Source: Alcaligenes sp. SDU_A2 (GTDB lineage: Bacteria > Pseudomonadota > Gammaproteobacteria > Burkholderiales > Burkholderiaceae_B). Taken from it: a stretch of 64,000 nt of DNA. The stretch spans positions 2,728,001-2,792,000 of the forward strand of contig NZ_CP151273.1 in the NCBI RefSeq assembly GCF_038237375.1. Reading direction: 5' to 3'. Below are positions 1-9,687 of the stretch, in pieces (position 1 is the first letter of the stretch; each line of letters starts with the position of its first letter). Both the position numbers and the translations under genes were made by a program. The notes beneath the pieces were generated by a model. It was not told the DNA's origin. It did no database searches and saw only the letters and a program-made list of their open reading frames with translations.

Positions 1-1
1 C

Positions 2-1021
2 GGCGTGATGCCGCTGGACATGCCTGAATCCGTGCTGGTGCGCTTCAAGGGCGACATGCAGCCCGGCGTCACCCTGCGCGACCTGGTCAACGCCATTCCC
101 TTGTATGCCATCAAGCAGGGCCTGCTGACTGTGGAAAAAGCCGGCAAGAAGAACATCTTCTCCGGTCGCATCCTGGAAATCGAGGGCCTGCCCAACCTGA
201 AGATCGAACAAGCCTTCGAGCTGTCCGACGCTTCTGCCGAACGCTCGGCCGCCGCCTGCACGGTGCGCCTGAACAAAGAGCCCATCATCGAGTACCTGAA
301 CAGCAACATCACGCTGCTCAAGTGGATGATTGCCAACGGCTACGAAGACGAACGCACCCTGGGCCGCCGCATCAAGGCAATGGAAGCTTGGCTGGCCGAC
401 CCTCAACTGCTGGAGCCGGACGCCGACGTCGACTACGCTGCCGTCATCGAAATCGACCTGGCCGACATCCACGAACCTATCGTGGCCTGCCCGAACGACC
501 CCGACGACGTCAAGACCCTGTCGGACGTGGCCGGCACCGTCATCGACGAAGTGTTCATCGGTAGCTGCATGACCAACATCGGCCACTTCCGTGCAGCCTC
601 CAAGCTGCTGGAAGGCAAGCGCGACATCCCCACGCGCCTGTGGGTCGCTCCGCCGACCAAGATGGACCAACAGCAACTGACCGAGGAAGGCCACTACAGC
701 GTATTGGGCGTGGCCGGCGCGCGCATGGAAATGCCGGGCTGCTCGCTGTGCATGGGTAACCAGGCACAAGTACGCGAAGGTGCTACCGTCATGTCCACCA
801 GCACCCGCAACTTCCCCAACCGTCTGGGCAAGAACAGCAATGTCTTCCTGGGCTCGGCCGAACTGGCCGCCATCTGCTCGCGTCTGGGCCGCATCCCGAC
901 CCGCGAAGAGTATCTGGCGGACATGGGTGTTCTGCAAGCCAATAGCGACAATATCTATCGCTACATGAACTTCGACCAAATCGAAGAGTTCAAGGAAATT
1001 GCCGACTCCGTAGGCCTGTAA
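2..1021 (+). CDS. acnB: Aconitate hydratase B, C-terminal part (5' end outside window)
   Basis: Interconverts citrate and isocitrate through cis-aconitate in the TCA cycle (AcnB also acts on 2-methylisocitrate in many bacteria). The reading frame is open to the left edge, so only about 340 C-terminal residues are present. Three cysteines expected to hold the [4Fe-4S] cluster are visible: one in an IGSCMTN context (about residue 188 of the fragment) and the CSLC pair (about 246 and 249). The spacing matches AcnB, as does the following NQAQVREGA stretch. The gene stops at TAA 1019-1021 and is followed by a strong terminator. The true start lies outside the window. Confidence 0.95.
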   Translation, partial: GVMPLDMPESVLVRFKGDMQPGVTLRDLVNAIPLYAIKQGLLTVEKAGKKNIFSGRILEIEGLPNLKIEQAFELSDASAERSAAACTVRLNKEPIIEYLNSNITLLKWMIANGYEDERTLGRRIKAMEAWLADPQLLEPDADVDYAAVIEIDLADIHEPIVACPNDPDDVKTLSDVAGTVIDEVFIGSCMTNIGHFRAASKLLEGKRDIPTRLWVAPPTKMDQQQLTEEGHYSVLGVAGARMEMPGCSLCMGNQAQVREGATVMSTSTRNFPNRLGKNSNVFLGSAELAAICSRLGRIPTREEYLADMGVLQANSDNIYRYMNFDQIEEFKEIADSVGL

Positions 1022-1041
1022 GCCGCAGGGTTTACTTGCAA

Positions 1042-1080
1042 CGCCTTCGCCGCAGTACGCGGCGAAGGCGTTTTTCTTTG
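1042..1080 (+). terminator. Rho-independent terminator of acnB
   Basis: A perfect 12-bp stem (1042-1053 with 1059-1070), a 5-base loop and then TTTTTCTTT. It lies 20 bases after the acnB stop codon. Confidence 0.9.
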
Positions 1081-1152
1081 TTTGCTCCCTATTCTCGACA
1101 CGCCCCTTCCCGGCCCGGTCTCCACCTGGACCGTGCCACGGAGTAAACTAGG

Positions 1153-2391
1153 GTGTCCATCAACCGGCAACGTATGTCAATGTCGCAACTCAATCCCAAA
1201 CTGCTCGCTCAACAACCCAAGGAAGTCCAGCGCCTGGTCAACTATGCCGACGCCCTGGTGCGTTCCGGTTCGCAAGTCGAAGACCGCTATTGGCAAGGGC
1301 TGGCTGCTCAGTTGCTGACCAAACTGTACGCCGGTCGCCGCAACAATACGGTCGAGCAGACGCTGGAGCTGCTGGGCAACCAACAACAGCATCAGCACTA
1401 CGAAATCATGATGGAGCTGGCCGAGTCCCAGGCCGAAAGCCTGCGCATCGAACACAACGGCATCCACTACGACGCCTTATTGTTCTCCGCCCCTCTGACG
1501 GCATGGACACGCTATCAACTACCCCAAGGCACCTTGACCGACACCCAGCGCCAGGAACTGGTGGCTGCATTGCAATCGAGCATTCTGGCCGAAGGCAGTC
1601 TATGCGCACTGGTCCCTGACCTGGTCAGCTACGACGAAATGCCCCAGACCTATCAACAGGCCTACGAATGGACACAGGCGCTGACGGCCAAGGCACTGGG
1701 CCGCAGCCGCGACGATGTGCGCCCGATCGCCCCGCAGGAAGCCAGCACGCTGCTGGCCGATGCGCGCTTTCTGGTGGGCGTTGCCCTGGTGCCGGTCGGA
1801 CAGGCCCTGTTTCGCTGGCAGACGCCCAGCGACAATGCCAACGCCGCCCACCTGGCCTGCATAGAACAATGGGTGCAAAAATGCAGCCCCATCCTGGGCC
1901 CCTTGTTCACCGGCTGCCAGATCCAGTACCTGGCCCCCAACGCCTACTACGTCAACACCCGCGAGGCCGACCGCGAAATCCGCCCTTTGTCGGTCCAGGC
2001 CGGCGTTACCTGGCTGCAGACCGCTGCCAATATCACACCGGACCAACTGCGCGCGGTAATCGTGGCCTGCGGCAACGAACTGGTCGAAGAATACCGCGTC
2101 GGCTTCAGCACCTTGGCCTCGCCCACCGTCATCTACGGCTGCATCTGGCCGGTGCTCAGCCAGGAAGAAGCCGAGGCCTCACTGAGCGACGACAATCACA
2201 TCGATATTCCGGACATCATCGCCGCCCTGCTGAAAACGCTGGGCGTGCAACATGTACAGCGTCTGCCCGGCCTGCATTCGACCGAAATCTGCGATGACTG
2301 CCACGCGCCTTTCTTTCCCGACATTCACGGCGAGATGCAGCATCCCGAACTGCCCGACGAAATCGACCTGGACCCGGTCCAGCTGCACTAA
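1153..2391 (+). CDS. DUF2863 family protein of unknown function
   Basis: A 412-residue soluble protein with no signal peptide or membrane segment. It resembles the DUF2863 family that I associate with Burkholderiales, often near the EF-P maturation gene; no function is known. The C-terminus carries a CDDCHAPFFPDIHGE-type segment rich in Cys, His and acidic residues, which could bind a metal (inference). In-frame starts at 1153 and at the MSMSQL methionine (1174) are both possible; Shine-Dalgarno sequences are weak. It is followed after 54 bases by earP on the same strand, so co-transcription is plausible. Confidence 0.6.
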   Translation: MSINRQRMSMSQLNPKLLAQQPKEVQRLVNYADALVRSGSQVEDRYWQGLAAQLLTKLYAGRRNNTVEQTLELLGNQQQHQHYEIMMELAESQAESLRIEHNGIHYDALLFSAPLTAWTRYQLPQGTLTDTQRQELVAALQSSILAEGSLCALVPDLVSYDEMPQTYQQAYEWTQALTAKALGRSRDDVRPIAPQEASTLLADARFLVGVALVPVGQALFRWQTPSDNANAAHLACIEQWVQKCSPILGPLFTGCQIQYLAPNAYYVNTREADREIRPLSVQAGVTWLQTAANITPDQLRAVIVACGNELVEEYRVGFSTLASPTVIYGCIWPVLSQEEAEASLSDDNHIDIPDIIAALLKTLGVQHVQRLPGLHSTEICDDCHAPFFPDIHGEMQHPELPDEIDLDPVQLH

Positions 2392-2445
2392 AGGCGTTAA
2401 GGTAGCCATCAAGGCATTCCCACAACTTGTCATTGCCCGCGTCTG

Positions 2446-3561
2446 ATGCCATCCATTGACCTATTCTGCCGTGTCGTCGATAACTTCGGCGACATCGGCG
2501 TGTGCTGGCGACTGGCCCGCCAGTTGGCCGCCATGCCCGATGTAGGCCAGGTCCGTCTGTGGGTGGACGACCTGCACAGCTTCCGGCGCATCCAGCATCA
2601 AGTGCGAGAGCAATTGGACAGCCAAGACATCCTGGGCGTGCGCATCGAGCACTGGCACGCAGCGCGTCTGCACTATCCAGAACCGTACCCACTGTTGATC
2701 GAAGCCTTTGCCTGCGAGCTGCCCGCCGCTGTCACAAAACAGTTGCGGGCTGACCGCCACGTATGGATCAATCTGGATTACCTGAGTGCCGAAAACTGGG
2801 TGCTCGGCTGCCACGGCCTGCCCTCGCCGCAACCGGGCGGTGCCGCCAAATACTTCTTTTTTCCGGGTTTTCTGCCCGGCACGGGCGGTCTGCTGCGCGA
2901 ACCCGGTCTGCTCGAACAACGCGCGGCTTTTCAACGCGACGATGCCGCCTACGACGCCTTGCTGGCCCGACTAGGTGTAGCTTTGGACAAGCGCCAGGCG
3001 CTGCTGGCCGGCACCCTGCGCCAACTATTCCTGTTCTGCTATCCCAATGCACCGGTGCAGGCGCTTGCCCAGGTCCTGGGGCAACAAGACAGGGACACCC
3101 TGCTACTGATTCCCGACTCCGTCGCGGCGCACTTGCCCACCCTGACCGGCCCGCGCCTGCACATCCAGGAAATACCCCATGTCGACCAGGCCGACTTCGA
3201 TGCCCTGCTCTGGCGCAGCGACGTAAATATCGTGCGTGGCGAAGACTCTCTGGTGCGTGCCATCTGGGCCGGTGTGCCCATGATCTGGCAGCCCTACATC
3301 CAGGATGACAATGCCCATCTGGACAAACTGGATGCCTGGTTGGACACCACCCCCCTGTCGGCCCCGGTACGGGCCCTGCATCATGCCTGGAGCAGCGCCG
3401 ATCCCGCCGCCGCCACCCAGGCGCTGCAACATTGCCTGGCAAAAGACGCGATGGCGCAGTGGCGCAACGATGCCAGAGCCTACTGTGCGCAGCAGGCGCA
3501 ACGCGCCGATCTGGCCGCCAGTCTGCTCAGTTTTTACACCCAAGTCGTCCGAAAACGCTAA
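2446..3561 (+). CDS. earP: EF-P arginine rhamnosyltransferase EarP
   Basis: Transfers rhamnose from dTDP-rhamnose to Arg32 of elongation factor P, activating EF-P for translation of polyproline stretches. The 371-residue length fits the family (formerly DUF2331). The N-terminal VVDNFGDIG motif supplies Asp12 and Asp16, and a RGEDSLVRA motif gives Glu266; these are the usual nucleotide-sugar-binding and catalytic positions. efp follows 71 bases downstream, and its acceptor loop carries the arginine this enzyme needs. It starts at ATG 2446; the preceding sequence offers only a modest ribosome-binding site. Confidence 0.95.
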   Translation: MPSIDLFCRVVDNFGDIGVCWRLARQLAAMPDVGQVRLWVDDLHSFRRIQHQVREQLDSQDILGVRIEHWHAARLHYPEPYPLLIEAFACELPAAVTKQLRADRHVWINLDYLSAENWVLGCHGLPSPQPGGAAKYFFFPGFLPGTGGLLREPGLLEQRAAFQRDDAAYDALLARLGVALDKRQALLAGTLRQLFLFCYPNAPVQALAQVLGQQDRDTLLLIPDSVAAHLPTLTGPRLHIQEIPHVDQADFDALLWRSDVNIVRGEDSLVRAIWAGVPMIWQPYIQDDNAHLDKLDAWLDTTPLSAPVRALHHAWSSADPAAATQALQHCLAKDAMAQWRNDARAYCAQQAQRADLAASLLSFYTQVVRKR

Positions 3562-3632
3562 AATAGATTGTTTTTCTTCAAAGCTCCCTGACAGCATGAT
3601 CGGCGGAGCCACCCCATTCGGAGTTTTTTTTA

Positions 3633-4190
3633 ATGAAAATCGCACAAGAATTGCGCGTTGGCAACGTCGTGATGGTCAATGGTGACCCTCTGGTCGTTCA
3701 AAAGACGGAATACAACAAATCCGGCCGTAACTCCGCAGTCGTCAAGCTGAAGTTCAAGAACCTGCTCAGCGGCTCGAACAGCGAAGCCGTGCACAAAGCC
3801 GACGAAAAATTCGACATCGTCATGCTGGAAAAGCGCGAGTGCACCTACTCGTATTTCGCCGATCCCATGTATGTCTTTATGGATGACGAGTACAACCAGT
3901 ACGAAGTCGAAGCCGAAAGCATGGGCGACGCCCTGAACTACCTGGAAGAAGGCATGGCTGTGGAAGCCGTCTTCTACGAAGGCCGCGCCATCTCCGTGGA
4001 ACTGCCCACCATCATCGTGCGCGAAATCACCTACACGGAACCTGCCGTCAAGGGCGATACCTCCGGCAAGGTGCTCAAGCCCGCCAAGATCAACACCGGC
4101 ACGGAAATCAGCGTGCCCCTGTTCTGCAACATCGGCGACAAGATCGAAATCGATACCCGCACCAACGAGTACCGCAGCCGCGTCATGTAA
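3633..4190 (+). CDS. efp: Elongation factor P
   Basis: Binds between the ribosomal P and E sites and relieves stalling at consecutive prolines. It has 185 residues, the standard length, with the three-domain EF-P fold recognisable from the start ([11 protein letters not shown]) to the [10 protein letters not shown] end. The acceptor loop reads KSGRNS, placing Arg at position 32; this is the EarP-type rather than the EpmA-lysine type, matching the earP gene just upstream. A bidirectional terminator follows, separating it from the convergent alcohol dehydrogenase gene. Confidence 0.97.
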   Translation: MKIAQELRVGNVVMVNGDPLVVQKTEYNKSGRNSAVVKLKFKNLLSGSNSEAVHKADEKFDIVMLEKRECTYSYFADPMYVFMDDEYNQYEVEAESMGDALNYLEEGMAVEAVFYEGRAISVELPTIIVREITYTEPAVKGDTSGKVLKPAKINTGTEISVPLFCNIGDKIEIDTRTNEYRSRVM

Positions 4191-4207
4191 GCAGGTCACA
4201 GTGGCAT

Positions 4208-4246
4208 CAAAAAAACCGCAGCGTAAAAACACTGCGGTTTTTTTTA
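4208..4246. terminator. Bidirectional terminator between efp and the alcohol dehydrogenase gene
   Basis: A-run, CCGCAG (4216-4221), a short loop, CTGCGG (4232-4237) and a T-run. The A and T runs flank the stem symmetrically, so it can end transcription from both convergent genes. Confidence 0.85.
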
Positions 4247-4283
4247 TCGCCATCAACTTGGCAAAGAGCCTTCCCGGCCGCGG

Positions 4284-5432
4284 CTACCGCTCGCCATAGG
4301 CTTCCTCGAAAATGCCAATGACTTCTTCTTTTTCCGGTTGGATAGGATTGGTCAAGCCACAGACGTCTTTGAGCGCGTTATCCGCCAAGACTGGGAAATC
4401 TTCGCGTTTGACGCCCAGCTCCGCCAGCGACTTGGGAATGCCCACGATATCGGCCAGTTTCTTGATGGCGGAAATAACATCCAGCCCTTTCAGATCAGGA
4501 TTGTTGTCCGAGAGCAGCTTACCCAGATCATTAAGCCGGGGACGCACTGCCTGCATATTGAAGGTCTGGACATGGGGCAGCAACAAGGCATTGCAGACGC
4601 CATGCGGCAGATCGTAAAAACCACCTAGCTGGTGAGCCATGGCATGCACATAGCCCAGCGAGGCGTTATTAAATGCCATGCCAGCCAAGAACTGGGCATA
4701 CGCCATTTGTTCGCGAGCCAGCTTGTTCTTGGGCTCGCGCACGGCCGTCGGCAGATACTTGGCCACCAGCTCCACCACTTTGACTGCGCAGGCATCCGTC
4801 AACGGGGTCGCAATCGTGGAAACATAGGCTTCAAACGCATGGGTCAAAGCGTCCATGCCGGTCGCTGCCGTCAAGGCCGCCGGCATGCCCTCCATCAGCT
4901 CCGAATCGTTGACCGACATGAAAGGCGTCACGTGCCGATCAATAATGGCCATTTTCACGTGGCGGCGCTCGTCGGTAATGATGGTGAAACGCGTCATTTC
5001 CGATCCGGTGCCCGCCGTGGTATTGATGGCCAGCAGCGGCAGCTGAGGTTTGGTGGACTTGTCCAGGCCCTCGTAGTCCTCGATCTTGCCGCCGTTGCTG
5101 GCAACCAGCGCAACCCCTTTAGCGCAATCGTGGGACGAACCGCCCCCCAGGGAGACAATCAAGTCGGCACCTTGCTTGCGCAAGGCATCCAGACCGGCAT
5201 TGACATTGCTGACCGTTGGGTTCGGATTGACCTGGTCAAAGATCGCCGTATCGATCTTCTGGGCCGCCAACTTTTCCGCCACCAGTTTGGCCATGCCCAT
5301 TTTGGACAAGGACGCATCGGTAATGATCAGCGCCTTCTTGAAACCCATCTTTCCGACAATCGGCATGGAACGGTCCAACGCGCCCGGTCCAAGAATATTG
5401 TGAGCCGTGATGAAAAATTCAGAAACTGTCAT
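4284..5432 (-). CDS. Iron-dependent (group III) alcohol dehydrogenase
   Basis: NAD(P)-linked oxidation of a primary alcohol to an aldehyde, or the reverse. The 382-residue protein has the [11 protein letters not shown] nucleotide-binding loop (about 96-106) and a metal-ligand set at Asp194, His198, His263 and His277, the FucO/YiaY pattern. The gene runs in the same direction as the aldehyde dehydrogenase upstream, so the two could convert an alcohol through its aldehyde to the acid. A hairpin terminator lies between them, and no -24/-12 element was seen in front of this gene; it is probably transcribed separately or by read-through. The physiological substrate is unknown; ethanol or a related short alcohol is likely. 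Confidence 0.9.
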   Translation of the reverse strand: MTVSEFFITAHNILGPGALDRSMPIVGKMGFKKALIITDASLSKMGMAKLVAEKLAAQKIDTAIFDQVNPNPTVSNVNAGLDALRKQGADLIVSLGGGSSHDCAKGVALVASNGGKIEDYEGLDKSTKPQLPLLAINTTAGTGSEMTRFTIITDERRHVKMAIIDRHVTPFMSVNDSELMEGMPAALTAATGMDALTHAFEAYVSTIATPLTDACAVKVVELVAKYLPTAVREPKNKLAREQMAYAQFLAGMAFNNASLGYVHAMAHQLGGFYDLPHGVCNALLLPHVQTFNMQAVRPRLNDLGKLLSDNNPDLKGLDVISAIKKLADIVGIPKSLAELGVKREDFPVLADNALKDVCGLTNPIQPEKEEVIGIFEEAYGER

Positions 5433-5500
5433 TTTGTCTACCCCTAGGAAGGATTCAGAATAATCGTTGCTATCACATAGACATACAAACCCAAGTCATG

Positions 5501-5541
5501 CAAAAAAAACGCTCCCCCGCCTGGAATGCCAGGGGAGCGGT
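5501..5541 (-). terminator. Terminator of the aldehyde dehydrogenase gene
   Basis: On the minus strand a CGCTCCCCTGG arm, a CATT loop and a complementary arm with a small bulge are followed by eight T. It lies just past the aldehyde dehydrogenase stop. Confidence 0.8.
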
Positions 5542-5560
5542 CAAAACAACAGCAATCAAA

Positions 5561-7087
5561 TCAGAAAAAGCCCAGCGCATTGGCGCTATAACTGACCAGC
5601 AGGCACTTGGTCTGCTGATAATTGCTCAGGGCTATCTTGTGCGTTTCACGGCCGATGCCCGAACGCTTGTAGCCGCCGAAGGTCGCGTGCGCAGGATACA
5701 GGTTGTAGCAGTTGGTCCAGACACGACCGGCTTCCACGCCCCGGCCCACGCGATAGGCACGCGACCCATCGCGGCTCCAGACACCCGCTCCCAATCCGTA
5801 CTCGGTGTCGTTGGCAATAGCGATGGCCTCGTCTTCGTCCTTGAAGGTCGTAACTGCGGCGACCGGGCCGAAGATTTCTTCCTGGAAAGTACGCATGCTG
5901 TTGTTACCCAGCAGCATGGTCGGGCTGACGTAATAACCGCTGTCCAGGCCCTGCCCTGGGCGGTTGCGTTCGCCACCGATCAGGCAACTGGCCCCTTCCT
6001 GACGGCCCACATCGATATAGCCCAGGATGCGTTCCATTTGCTGCTCGGACACTTGCGCGCCCACCATCGTGGTGGCATCGAGCGGGTTGCCGCTCTTGAT
6101 CCGGCCCACACGTTCGATGGCTCGTTCGATGAAGCGTTCGTAAATGGATTCCTGCACCAGGATGCGCGATGGGCAGGTGCAAACCTCGCCCTGGTTCAAA
6201 GCGAACATGGTCAAGCCTTCCAGCGCCTTATCCAGGAACGCATCATCGGCCTGCATCACATCTTCAAAAAAGATATTGGGGCTCTTGCCGCCCAGCTCCA
6301 CCGTGGCCGGGATCAGGCGGTCGGCCGCTGCATGCAGAATCTGCTTGCCCACGGGGGTAGAACCGGTAAACGCGATCTTTGCGATGCGCGGCGACGAAGC
6401 CAACGCCTGCCCGGCTTCTTTGCCGTAGCCGCTGACCACATTCAACACCCCGGGCGGCAACAAATCGCCAATAATTTCCATCAGCAACAAGATGGATGCC
6501 GGGGTCTGCTCGGCCGGCTTGATCACGACGGGACAACCGGCAGCCAGCGCGGGGGCCAGTTTCCAGGCCGCCATCAGCAGCGGGAAGTTCCAGGGGATGA
6601 TCTGGCCCACTACGCCAATAGGTTCATGAAAGTGATACGCCACCGTATTGGAATCGATGTCGGAAATGGCTCCTTCCTGAGCGCGCAGGCAACCCGCAAA
6701 ATAGCGGTAGTGGTCCACGGCCAGCGGCAAGTCGGCAAGGCGCGTCTCGCGGATGGGTTTGCCGTTGTCGATGGTCTCGGCCACCGCCAGACGCTCCAGG
6801 TTTTGCTCGATGCGATCGGCAATGCGCAGCAGAATATTGGAGCGCTCGGCCACCGATGTCGCGGCCCACTGGGCACGCACTTTATGGGCGGCATCCAAAG
6901 CCAGCTCGATATCGGCGGCACCCGAACGCGGCACTTGGCAGAACACCTGCCCGGTTACAGGGGACACATTGTCGAAGTACTCGCCCGCGACAGGCGGCAC
7001 CCAGCGACCACCGATATAGTTTTCGTAACGGGACTTGTAGGGGAATTCCAGATCCAGGCCCAGGGATTTCAGGTCTGACAGATTCAT
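5561..7087 (-). CDS. NAD-dependent aldehyde dehydrogenase, AcoD/ExaC type
   Basis: Oxidises an aldehyde, most likely acetaldehyde, to the carboxylic acid. From the chosen start it has 508 residues, the length of the AcoD group. Visible motifs are IPWNFP (about 164-169), VELGGKSP with the general-base Glu264, and GEVCTCPSR with the catalytic Cys303; the CTCPSR form is typical of this subgroup. Start 7087 is preferred over an upstream in-frame ATG at 7159 because AAGGAGA precedes it and because the sigma-54 promoter (7175-7189) would leave a normal leader of about 75 bases. It is divergent from its probable activator. Confidence 0.92.
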   Translation of the reverse strand: MNLSDLKSLGLDLEFPYKSRYENYIGGRWVPPVAGEYFDNVSPVTGQVFCQVPRSGAADIELALDAAHKVRAQWAATSVAERSNILLRIADRIEQNLERLAVAETIDNGKPIRETRLADLPLAVDHYRYFAGCLRAQEGAISDIDSNTVAYHFHEPIGVVGQIIPWNFPLLMAAWKLAPALAAGCPVVIKPAEQTPASILLLMEIIGDLLPPGVLNVVSGYGKEAGQALASSPRIAKIAFTGSTPVGKQILHAAADRLIPATVELGGKSPNIFFEDVMQADDAFLDKALEGLTMFALNQGEVCTCPSRILVQESIYERFIERAIERVGRIKSGNPLDATTMVGAQVSEQQMERILGYIDVGRQEGASCLIGGERNRPGQGLDSGYYVSPTMLLGNNSMRTFQEEIFGPVAAVTTFKDEDEAIAIANDTEYGLGAGVWSRDGSRAYRVGRGVEAGRVWTNCYNLYPAHATFGGYKRSGIGRETHKIALSNYQQTKCLLVSYSANALGFF

Positions 7088-7174
7088 GATGTCTCCTTGT
7101 TGAAATAAACGGATACGCCAACAGGCGCTCCGAGGATGAGGGTCGTTCAATGCCTTCATCTCGTTTTTATCAAA

Positions 7175-7190
7175 GCAAATAGCGTGCCAA
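7175..7190 (-). promoter_or_regulatory. Sigma-54 (-24/-12) promoter for the aldehyde dehydrogenase gene
   Basis: Read on the minus strand: TTGGCACGCTATTTGCT, i.e. TGGCAC, five bases, TTGC, an essentially perfect match to the RpoN consensus. Transcription should start near 7163, about 75 bases before the ATG at 7087. The divergent neighbour encodes a sigma-54 activator with GAFTGA. Confidence 0.92.
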
Positions 7191-7264
7191 TCTATCTAGC
7201 GGTTGTCCCGACTCGTGATAAGGGCCCTCTATCGCCATAATGTTCCAAGCAAGCGGTGCGCAAT

Positions 7265-7311
7265 GCGACAGTCCCTGTCGCGGGCCGCAACCACTGTCGC
7301 ATTCGGCGACA
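7265..7311. promoter_or_regulatory. Paired inverted repeats, probable activator binding sites
   Basis: Two inverted repeats built from the same six-base half-site: GCGACA-N5-TGTCGC (7265-7281, extended by one base on each inner side) and TGTCGC-N5-GCGACA (7295-7311). They lie about 80-130 bases upstream of the -24 element on the minus strand, a usual enhancer position for a sigma-54 activator, and just ahead of the activator's own start, so autoregulation is possible. Confidence 0.7.
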
Positions 7312-7330
7312 CCTCTACCGGAAAGACGCC

Positions 7331-9172
7331 ATGCCCTCTCCGACTTCCTTACCCCAGCGCGCGGACGATGCGCTGCTGCGCCAGTCCTGGGAACGCTGCC
7401 AGGCATTTAGCTATTCCCTCAGCCAGGAACCCCAGGACCTGAGCCAGGGCGCATTGCGCCAACTGCTGGAACAGCAGCACAATCTGCTGCACCACTCGGC
7501 GGCGGCCGTACACGAACTGGCCGTTCAGGTGCGCCCCCACCACAGCCTGGTGCTATTGTGCGACGCACAAGGCACCGTGCTGCAACAGGCCGGCGATCCG
7601 CATTTTCTGCAACGCGCCGAGCGGGTCGCATTGCGGGCCGGCGTAAGCTGGGCCGAACATCATCGCGGCACCAATGCCATCGGCACGGCCTTGTTCACCG
7701 GTCAGGCCATTCGCATACACGGCCAACAGCACTTTTTGCCCGGCAACCGCATTCTGAGCTGCCACGGCGCGCCCATCCGCAATCCGTACGGGCATATTGT
7801 CGGCGTCCTGGACATTTCCGGACCGGCGGATCTGGAACACCGCTACGCACTGGACATGGCCCGCCTGTACGCCCGCCAGATCAGTCGCCAAATGCTAAAG
7901 TCGCTGTGCTCGCCGCAACACCGCCTGCTGCATCTGCACACCGATCCCTCTCTATTAGAGGGGCCCCTTAGCGGTCGCCTGCTACTGGAAGGCGACACCA
8001 TTGTCGCCGCCGACGAATTAGCGGCCTCTCTGCTAGGCCAGGATTGGCAGAAACTGCCCGGCATGGAGTTGGACGATGCCCTGGAGCTTGCCCGTCAGCA
8101 CCAAAGATCTGCTGCTCTGCATGTACGCCCCTCGCCCACAACACGTCCGGCCACGCTGGCACGCGCGCCCCGCAGCCAAGACCGGCTTCTGTCCGACGAT
8201 CAGCAAGATGTGCTGGAGCCGGCGCTGCGTGCCATGAACATGGGCTTATCCATCCTGCTGAGCGGCGAGAGCGGTTCGGGCAAAGAAGTGCTGGCGCGGG
8301 AGCTGCATCGGCGTCACCGCGCACAGCCCGGTCCCTTCGTGGCCGTCAACTGTGCCGCCTTGCCCGAATCCCTGATCGAAGCAGAGCTGTTCGGCTACGA
8401 GGCCGGAGCCTTTACCGGCGCGCGTCGCCAAGGTTATGCCGGCAAACTGCGTCAGGCCAACGGCGGCATTTTATTTCTGGACGAAATCGGCGATATGCCG
8501 TTGACCCTGCAAAGCCGCCTGCTGCGCGTACTACAGGAGCGCGAAGTGCAGGCCCTGGGTTCGGAGCAGACACATGCGCTGGATTTTCGGCTGATCAGTG
8601 CCAGCCATCAGCCCCTGGAGGAGCTGGTGCGCCAAGGACGCTTTCGCGCCGATTTATTTTTCCGGCTGCAGGACTATATCTGCCGTGTTCCGGCCTTGCG
8701 CGAACGCACCGATCTGGGTGAACACATTCTGAGCGAACTGGCCCGCCTGAGCGAGCACCACGGCACTCCGCGGCTGCACCAAGATGCCTTGCTGCACCTG
8801 CAGAACTACGACTGGCCCGGCAATTATCGTCAACTACGCTCGGTGCTGCTGCAAATCCTGGTGCAGGACAGGCCGGGCCGAATCTGGCGCGCCGCCGATC
8901 TGCCCGCCTTGCCCCAGCTCAACCCACAGCAGACTGCCCCCGCCCCTGCGCACGCAGCCGCACCCATTGCCATTCCCACCGCCAGCAATCAGCGTGAACG
9001 CGAAAACGCCGCCCTGCGGGCAGCCCTGGCACAGCACAATGGAAATATTTCGCAGGCGGCGCGTGCGCTAGGCCTGCATCGCAGCACCGTACACCGACGA
9101 CTGAAGGAGCTGGAAGCAACCGCTACTGCAAGCGGTCATCGTCCAGAAAGTCGGGAATCGGCATGGCAATAA
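7331..9172 (+). CDS. Sigma-54-dependent transcriptional activator, AcoR-like
   Basis: Bacterial enhancer-binding protein expected to activate the divergent aldehyde dehydrogenase promoter. It has 613 residues from ATG 7331, preceded by GGAAAGA; an upstream GTG (7256) would place coding sequence over the inverted repeats and is disfavoured. Order of parts: a GAF-like N-terminal sensor, an AAA+ core with Walker A GESGSGKE (about 312-319), GAFTGA (359-364) and Walker B GGILFLDEIGD, and a C-terminal Fis-type helix-turn-helix (NISQAARALGLHRSTVHRR). The N-terminal architecture matches acetoin/alcohol regulators rather than two-component receivers. Its 3' end overlaps the convergent DUF1178 gene by 50 bases. 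Confidence 0.9.
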   Translation: MPSPTSLPQRADDALLRQSWERCQAFSYSLSQEPQDLSQGALRQLLEQQHNLLHHSAAAVHELAVQVRPHHSLVLLCDAQGTVLQQAGDPHFLQRAERVALRAGVSWAEHHRGTNAIGTALFTGQAIRIHGQQHFLPGNRILSCHGAPIRNPYGHIVGVLDISGPADLEHRYALDMARLYARQISRQMLKSLCSPQHRLLHLHTDPSLLEGPLSGRLLLEGDTIVAADELAASLLGQDWQKLPGMELDDALELARQHQRSAALHVRPSPTTRPATLARAPRSQDRLLSDDQQDVLEPALRAMNMGLSILLSGESGSGKEVLARELHRRHRAQPGPFVAVNCAALPESLIEAELFGYEAGAFTGARRQGYAGKLRQANGGILFLDEIGDMPLTLQSRLLRVLQEREVQALGSEQTHALDFRLISASHQPLEELVRQGRFRADLFFRLQDYICRVPALRERTDLGEHILSELARLSEHHGTPRLHQDALLHLQNYDWPGNYRQLRSVLLQILVQDRPGRIWRAADLPALPQLNPQQTAPAPAHAAAPIAIPTASNQRERENAALRAALAQHNGNISQAARALGLHRSTVHRRLKELEATATASGHRPESRESAWQ

Positions 9173-9587
9173 TGCCTTCCTCGGCCAGTTCCTTGTACTG
9201 CTGGAGCGTTGCCTGGCCACGGATCGAGCGTGGATGGCTTTGGCCATCGTGTATGCGTCTGGCCTCGGCCGCAAACTGATCACCGACATTATCGGACTGG
9301 CGGATAAGTGCGCGCAGTTGGGCCATCAGTTCGCCTTGGGCGGCACCGCTCATTGCGGTTTGCTGCGAAGGAACAGGCAAACCCTGGCCAGCCCTGGGTG
9401 GATCGGCCTGCTGTACCCCCACATTGATGCGTGGCGCAGACAACTTGCGGTTGACCTGTCGGCTATCGCAGACCGGGCAGCACAACACCCCCCGCTGCAG
9501 CTGCTCTTCGTAGCTGTCGCGGGAGCTGAACCAACCCTCGAACACATGACCGTGTTCGCATTCGAGATCAAAAACCTTCAGGCTCAT
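9123..9587 (-). CDS. DUF1178 family protein
   Basis: A 154-residue soluble protein. Its N-terminus (KVFDLECEHGHVFEGWF) and the CPVC pair identify DUF1178, a widespread proteobacterial family of unknown function; the two cysteines near residues 37-40, with upstream Cys and His, suggest a small zinc ribbon. The C-terminal half (ARRIHDGQSHPRSIRGQAT) is conserved in the family. The gene is convergent with the sigma-54 activator and overlaps it by 50 bases. No function is assigned. Confidence 0.8.
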   Translation of the reverse strand: MSLKVFDLECEHGHVFEGWFSSRDSYEEQLQRGVLCCPVCDSRQVNRKLSAPRINVGVQQADPPRAGQGLPVPSQQTAMSGAAQGELMAQLRALIRQSDNVGDQFAAEARRIHDGQSHPRSIRGQATLQQYKELAEEGIIAMPIPDFLDDDRLQ

Positions 9588-9687
9588 GGTGCGCTTATAA
9601 ATAACTGACCGGACCGCCCTATTGTAGACACATACCCCACACCCAGATAGTCATCCGGATGACGTACGCCGCCAGGGCGTAGTAAGC

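Noticed and set aside
5498-7078. Plus-strand open frame of 526 codons opposite the aldehyde dehydrogenase
   Set aside because: Antisense shadow; the dehydrogenase on the other strand has intact catalytic motifs, promoter and ribosome-binding site.
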